From an uncultured bacterium (GTDB taxonomy: Bacteria; Patescibacteriota; Dojkabacteria; CALFHW01): DNA of 42,694 bases. Below, piece after piece: positions 39,130 through 42,694 of this stretch. The notes under the pieces were generated by a model. The model ran no database searches. It saw nothing but the letters and a program-made list of their open reading frames with translations, and was not told where the DNA came from. Position numbers and translations under genes: made by a program. Each line of letters begins with the position of its first letter. Position 1 is the stretch's first letter. The DNA lies in NCBI GenBank assembly GCA_937876695.1, contig CALFHW010000197.1, positions 1-42,694 of the forward strand, given 5' to 3'.

Positions 39130-40956
39130 GTGCAAAGCAGGTTTTCAATAAAAATTGTAGGGGCGTCTGGGCAAGGCATCAATAGCATTGGGGAGATTTT
39201 GGCTAAATCCATCAAGCGCTGTGGCTTTTGCGTAGTTGCTTACCGCGAGTATCCTTCTCTGATCAAGGGTGGACACGCTTCCTATCAGATCGATTTCTCG
39301 GCGAGGCAAATCTCAGGCAGCACCAAAAAAATAGACCTACTGCTGGTTCTCAACAGACAACGCACGAATTGGCACCTAGATGAGTTAAAGCCCGGCGGAA
39401 TCATATTGCACGATATTCCTGGGCCTAGGATTAACGCCGAGGAGGCTGAAAAAATGCGCTCGCTCAAAGTAAAAATTGCCTACATACCCGCTCATGAGAT
39501 CGCGAGCGCCAATGGAGGCAACATCATCATGTCAAATATTGTCAGCTTAGGTTACCTCTGGAAACTTCTGAAACTCGACATGAGCGTGATCGAGACAGTA
39601 GTCAGCGAGGTTTTTGGCGACAAACCTAAGTATCTTCCCACAAACATTGCATGCATGAAGGCTGGCGTAGCATACCAATCAGGACGCAAGCCTACCTGGG
39701 AGAGTAGACTCAGCCAGCCAGGTGAAATCGATACAGGCGAAAATGATCTACTGCATCTAAATGGAGAAGAAATGCTGCTCAAATACTTTAAGTTAGCACC
39801 AAATGCTGAGCACCGAGATAAGCTGCTGATCAATGGCAATGAGGCTATTTCTCTAGGCGCGATCTCTGCCGGAGTGCGAATTCACTTTGCCTACCCCATG
39901 ACGCCCTCTAGCTCGATCCTTACCTTCCTAGCAAATGCAGCTGAGCAAACTGGTATGATTGTCAAACAAGTGGAAGATGAGATCACTGCTTCGGCCATGG
40001 CCTTGGGTGCTATGCATGCTGGTACTAGAGCACTGACTGCCACATCCGGCGGAGGTTTTGATCTGATGAGCGAGCACATCTCTCTGAGCGGAATTCTGGA
40101 GACTCCCATGGTAGTGGTCCTAGCTCAGAGACCTGGCCCTGCCACTGGCCTGCCTACCTGGACGGCTCAGGGGGATCTGCAACTCGCGATTTCAGCAGCC
40201 CATGGAGAGTTTCCTCGCTGCGTAATTTCTTGTAGTGACGCCACAAATGCTTACAGCCTTATCCAGGAGTCGTTCAATATCGCTGAAACCTATCAGATCC
40301 CAGTCATCTTGCTTACTGACAAACTTCTGGCTGAATCTGCCTTTACAGTTAGCCCACTAACCCAGAACTTACCGATTGACCGCGGGCTTGTACCTTCTGG
40401 AGAAAAGCGATTCCTGCTCAGTGAAGACGGCGTATCACCTCGCTGGCTACCGGGAAGTCCTGGAAAAACATACAATGCCAACAGCGACGAGCATGACGAA
40501 GTAGGCAATGTCACCGAGGCGGCGGGAATGTCAGCAGCCATGATGGAGAAGCGCATGCGCAAGCTCACTAAACTGCAGGATAGCCTACCAGAACAGAAGC
40601 TCTACTTCAATGATGTGGATCTGAGTTCCGCCAGCAAAAAAATTAGTCTGATCGGCTGGGGAAGTACGCTCACCACTGTACTCGACGTTATGGAAGAGCT
40701 AGCTAGGAAGAACGTCAAAGTCGATTATCTAGATGTCACCCATCTCTGGCCTCTTCCAGTTAAGCAAATCAGAGAGTACATCGATTCCGCTTCGAATCTA
40801 TGCATCATCGAAGGTAACTTCACCGGACAGTTCGAACAAATTATACGTATGGAGACAGGCTTGAGTATCCCGCACCACATTCGTAGATATGACGGCAGGC
40901 CCTTCTTCGTAGACGAACTCGCAGCCCAAATTAGTTCAATTTTTGACATCAAATAA
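39130..40956 (+). CDS. 2-oxoacid:acceptor oxidoreductase, fused gamma-alpha subunit
   Basis: The 608 residues start with GTG. The gamma domain comes first (1 to about 190): IKIVGASGQGINSIGEILAKS, then YREYPSLIKGGHASYQI. The alpha (pyrimidine-binding) domain follows: AISLGAISAGVRIHFAYPMTPSS, then ATSGGGFDLMSE and the HISLSGILETPMVVV block. The family converts pyruvate, 2-oxoglutarate or branched 2-oxoacids plus CoA to acyl-CoA with reduced ferredoxin or flavodoxin. The alpha-beta split without delta/ferredoxin fits the 2-oxoglutarate or 2-oxoisovalerate-type branch; substrate is not decided. The beta subunit starts two bases after the stop. Confidence 0.94.
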   Translation: MQSRFSIKIVGASGQGINSIGEILAKSIKRCGFCVVAYREYPSLIKGGHASYQIDFSARQISGSTKKIDLLLVLNRQRTNWHLDELKPGGIILHDIPGPRINAEEAEKMRSLKVKIAYIPAHEIASANGGNIIMSNIVSLGYLWKLLKLDMSVIETVVSEVFGDKPKYLPTNIACMKAGVAYQSGRKPTWESRLSQPGEIDTGENDLLHLNGEEMLLKYFKLAPNAEHRDKLLINGNEAISLGAISAGVRIHFAYPMTPSSSILTFLANAAEQTGMIVKQVEDEITASAMALGAMHAGTRALTATSGGGFDLMSEHISLSGILETPMVVVLAQRPGPATGLPTWTAQGDLQLAISAAHGEFPRCVISCSDATNAYSLIQESFNIAETYQIPVILLTDKLLAESAFTVSPLTQNLPIDRGLVPSGEKRFLLSEDGVSPRWLPGSPGKTYNANSDEHDEVGNVTEAAGMSAAMMEKRMRKLTKLQDSLPEQKLYFNDVDLSSASKKISLIGWGSTLTTVLDVMEELARKNVKVDYLDVTHLWPLPVKQIREYIDSASNLCIIEGNFTGQFEQIIRMETGLSIPHHIRRYDGRPFFVDELAAQISSIFDIK

Positions 40957-40958
40957 CT

Positions 40959-41873
40959 ATGAATTGCCATTCAAGTAAAGAATTCGAGGGACTGCCAGTA
41001 AAAATCAGCGACTATACTAGCAGTGTGCAACCTACCTGGTGCGGCGGCTGTGGCAACTACGGAATTTGGTCTGCCCTGAAAAGAGCCTTGATAGCGCTGC
41101 AAATTCCGCCGCAAGACGTACTGCTATGCTTTGACATCGGTTGCAATGGCAACATGAGCGATAAGATTGAAGGTTACCGCATCCACACGTTACATGGACG
41201 CGTGCTGCCGGTTGCCAGCGCCGCCAAAATCGCCAACCCTAAGCTCAAGGTACTGGCGTTTGCTGGTGATGGAGCCACATACAGCGAAGGTATTGGGCAC
41301 TTCGTAAATACTCTTCGCAACAACTACCCTATTAGCTTTTTCATCCACGACAACGGCAACTACGGGCTAACTACGGGACAAGCTTCAGCCACTTCGCCTC
41401 AATGTGCCCCCCGGACAGCGAATCCAGAGGGTCCCACTGCGTCCACGTTGAATCCACTGCAATTATCTTTAAGCCTGCAGCCTGCATTCCTGGCCCAAGG
41501 TTTCAGCGGCGATATCGAACAACTTACCGAGATAATGATCGCCGCCATTAAACAGCAAGAGCATGGCCTAGCAGTTACCAACATCCTACAAGCCTGTCCC
41601 ACATACAACAAAGAGACATCCCACGAGTGGTATCAGCAACATATCTTTGATATTAACTACAAAGGTGATCACGACGTACAGGATTTAAAATCAGCTCAGG
41701 CCGCCGCTGCTAAGCAACCAGACAAATATCCAACCGGAATTATCTACAAAACTAGCGAGGTGGTAAATTACATGGACCGACTGGTCCATAGACAAGGCGA
41801 CTGGCGAGAGTGGGACTTGGCTAAGGAAGTCCGGAGTGTAGACACATCAATGTTACAAAAGCAATTCCAATAA
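40959..41873 (+). CDS. 2-oxoacid:acceptor oxidoreductase, beta subunit
   Basis: The 304-residue subunit binds thiamine diphosphate and one [4Fe-4S] cluster. Cysteines C28 and C31 (TWCGGCGNYG), a third in DIGCNGNM and a fourth in LQACPTYN match the cluster ligands. The TPP-magnesium motif is AGDGATYSEG...DNGNYGLTTGQ. Length and layout are typical of the beta subunit in alpha-beta enzymes. No ferredoxin domain is present in the subunit, so electrons must go to a separate carrier, for which the flavodoxin fusion 4 kb away is the nearest candidate. Confidence 0.95.
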   Translation: MNCHSSKEFEGLPVKISDYTSSVQPTWCGGCGNYGIWSALKRALIALQIPPQDVLLCFDIGCNGNMSDKIEGYRIHTLHGRVLPVASAAKIANPKLKVLAFAGDGATYSEGIGHFVNTLRNNYPISFFIHDNGNYGLTTGQASATSPQCAPRTANPEGPTASTLNPLQLSLSLQPAFLAQGFSGDIEQLTEIMIAAIKQQEHGLAVTNILQACPTYNKETSHEWYQQHIFDINYKGDHDVQDLKSAQAAAAKQPDKYPTGIIYKTSEVVNYMDRLVHRQGDWREWDLAKEVRSVDTSMLQKQFQ

Positions 41874-41883
41874 ACCTTAAGTC

Positions 41884-42621
41884 CTAGCTGTTGTAGACTT
41901 TACTTGCGATTTTCTTACCCAGCTCTTCAGCCCTCTCATCTTGCCAGACTTTTCTGCCCACTGCAATGCCGCTGGCGCCGGATTTCATAGCCTCGCTGAG
42001 TCCTTGCAAATAGTCATCGGGGAAATTATCGGTTCCTGAGATGAGGACCCTAGTGCCTGCAGCGCATTTAACTACCCAGCGGAAACTATCAGCATCACCA
42101 GTATATTTTACTTTGACCGCGTCTGCACCTAATTCTGCTGCCACTCTGGCAGCGTAGGCTACCACATCAGTTGCGTACTGATCTTTGATTTCTGGCCCTC
42201 TAGCATAGCTCCAAAGAATAGTAATCATCCCTCTCTTCTCTGCTTCTCTGCGAATCTGGGCAAATTCGGCAAACCCTTCTGCTTCACCAGCTTGTCCTGG
42301 AAATATTGTATAACCCACTCCAACTGCACCTAATCTTCTTGCATCTTCTACATTAGCAATCAAAGCCGAACGAGTATTTTTTGTATACAGATTTGTCTTG
42401 CCATTTAATTTCAGAATCAGCGGCAAACTTTTTCTTGAGTAAAAAGCCTTGGCCAGCCCATAGCCCATGGCTACGCAACTAGCACCAGCATTCTCAGCAA
42501 TTTTTAAAATATAATTTGGATGATAATTAAAATTATTAAAATCCGTGGGCCCGTGCTCCATACCCTGATCGTATGCGATCATAAATATCTTACCGTTTTT
42601 TTCTATTTTACGAATATCCAT
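41884..42621 (-). CDS. Class I fructose-bisphosphate aldolase, DhnA/archaeal type
   Basis: I chose ATG 42621 (MDIRKIEKNGKIFMIAYDQG); a GTG at 42657 would add 12 polar residues not seen in relatives. The 245 residues form a TIM barrel: AYDQGMEHGPTDF, then LPLILKLNGKTNL, GAVGVGYTIFPG, and the Schiff-base lysine in GADAVKVKYTGD, ending with the phosphate-binding ISGTDN and SGASGIAVGRKVWQ. Lower glycolysis or gluconeogenesis is its likely path. It converges on the oxidoreductase beta gene, with ten bases between. Confidence 0.92.
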   Translation of the reverse strand: MDIRKIEKNGKIFMIAYDQGMEHGPTDFNNFNYHPNYILKIAENAGASCVAMGYGLAKAFYSRKSLPLILKLNGKTNLYTKNTRSALIANVEDARRLGAVGVGYTIFPGQAGEAEGFAEFAQIRREAEKRGMITILWSYARGPEIKDQYATDVVAYAARVAAELGADAVKVKYTGDADSFRWVVKCAAGTRVLISGTDNFPDDYLQGLSEAMKSGASGIAVGRKVWQDERAEELGKKIASKVYNS

Positions 42622-42694
42622 TTTTGATTCGTGTTGTGATTTAGACTCGTCACCCACTCATGCCGATACTGTTGCAGTGATTTCTCAATACTAG

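Noticed and set aside
1..42694. CRISPR array, insertion sequence, integrase or attachment site at the tRNAs
   Set aside because: No regular spaced repeats, transposase or integrase sequence is present, and neither tRNA 3' end is repeated nearby as far as I can see by eye.

Overview
The window looks like a chromosomal segment of a Patescibacteria (CPR) type bacterium. The basis is compact, tightly packed genes, a str/S10 ribosomal cluster, many small proteins with divergent sequence, a minimal-looking energy module and many anchored envelope proteins. I cannot place it to class from sequence alone. Standard code 11 fits: rpsC ends in TAG, and mnmA and the epimerase gene end in TGA.

Layout. 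1-7620 (minus): fusA, tuf, a strong terminator, then the S10 operon rpsJ-rplC-rplD-rplW-rplB-rpsS-rplV-rpsC-rplP (last one cut by the window edge). The EF-Tu has altered guanine-recognition motifs. 7700-10900: small regulators (XRE/S24-like protein, lone receiver domain), a tiny very basic peptide gene and mnmA. 10944-18890: envelope region with a GerMN-like protein, a LysM/M23 peptidase, a dockerin-cohesin operon, a HAD-like protein, a recQ broken by one in-frame TAG, and a LysM protein. 19014-26070: tRNA-Asn, an isochorismatase-like hydrolase, an epimerase, uppP, an ABC-2 transporter, and a redox-type cluster (azoreductase-like, YceI, HxlR regulator, FMN reductase). 26158-35666: accessory small genes, including four DUF1801 proteins, a YcaQ-like glycosylase, a PhzF/PPOX/GNAT/lipase run and a decayed SnoaL-like gene. 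35738-42621: tRNA-Gly and an energy module. This comprises a fusion of a phosphoglycerate-kinase N-domain to flavodoxin, an ADP-forming acyl-CoA synthetase, a two-gene 2-oxoacid:acceptor oxidoreductase and a class I (DhnA-type) fructose-bisphosphate aldolase.

How the genes work together. The last region reads as fermentative energy conservation: 2-oxoacid to acyl-CoA with electrons to a flavodoxin, then ATP made from acyl-CoA. The acceptor candidate is the flavodoxin half of the fusion, since no ferredoxin gene is visible. The envelope region pairs an anchored dockerin with a membrane-embedded cohesin-like protein, overlapping by one base in one operon.

Expression signals are unusual. Many gene starts lie 5-7 bases after a -10 box, often with a 17-base spacer to a -35 box, which implies leaderless mRNAs. 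I found no properly placed Shine-Dalgarno sequence at the starts I inspected. A second class of promoter uses the extended -10 TGCTATAAT (fusA, tRNA-Asn, the tiny basic gene).

There is no gene-free stretch over 300 bases. I saw no insertion sequence, prophage or CRISPR array.
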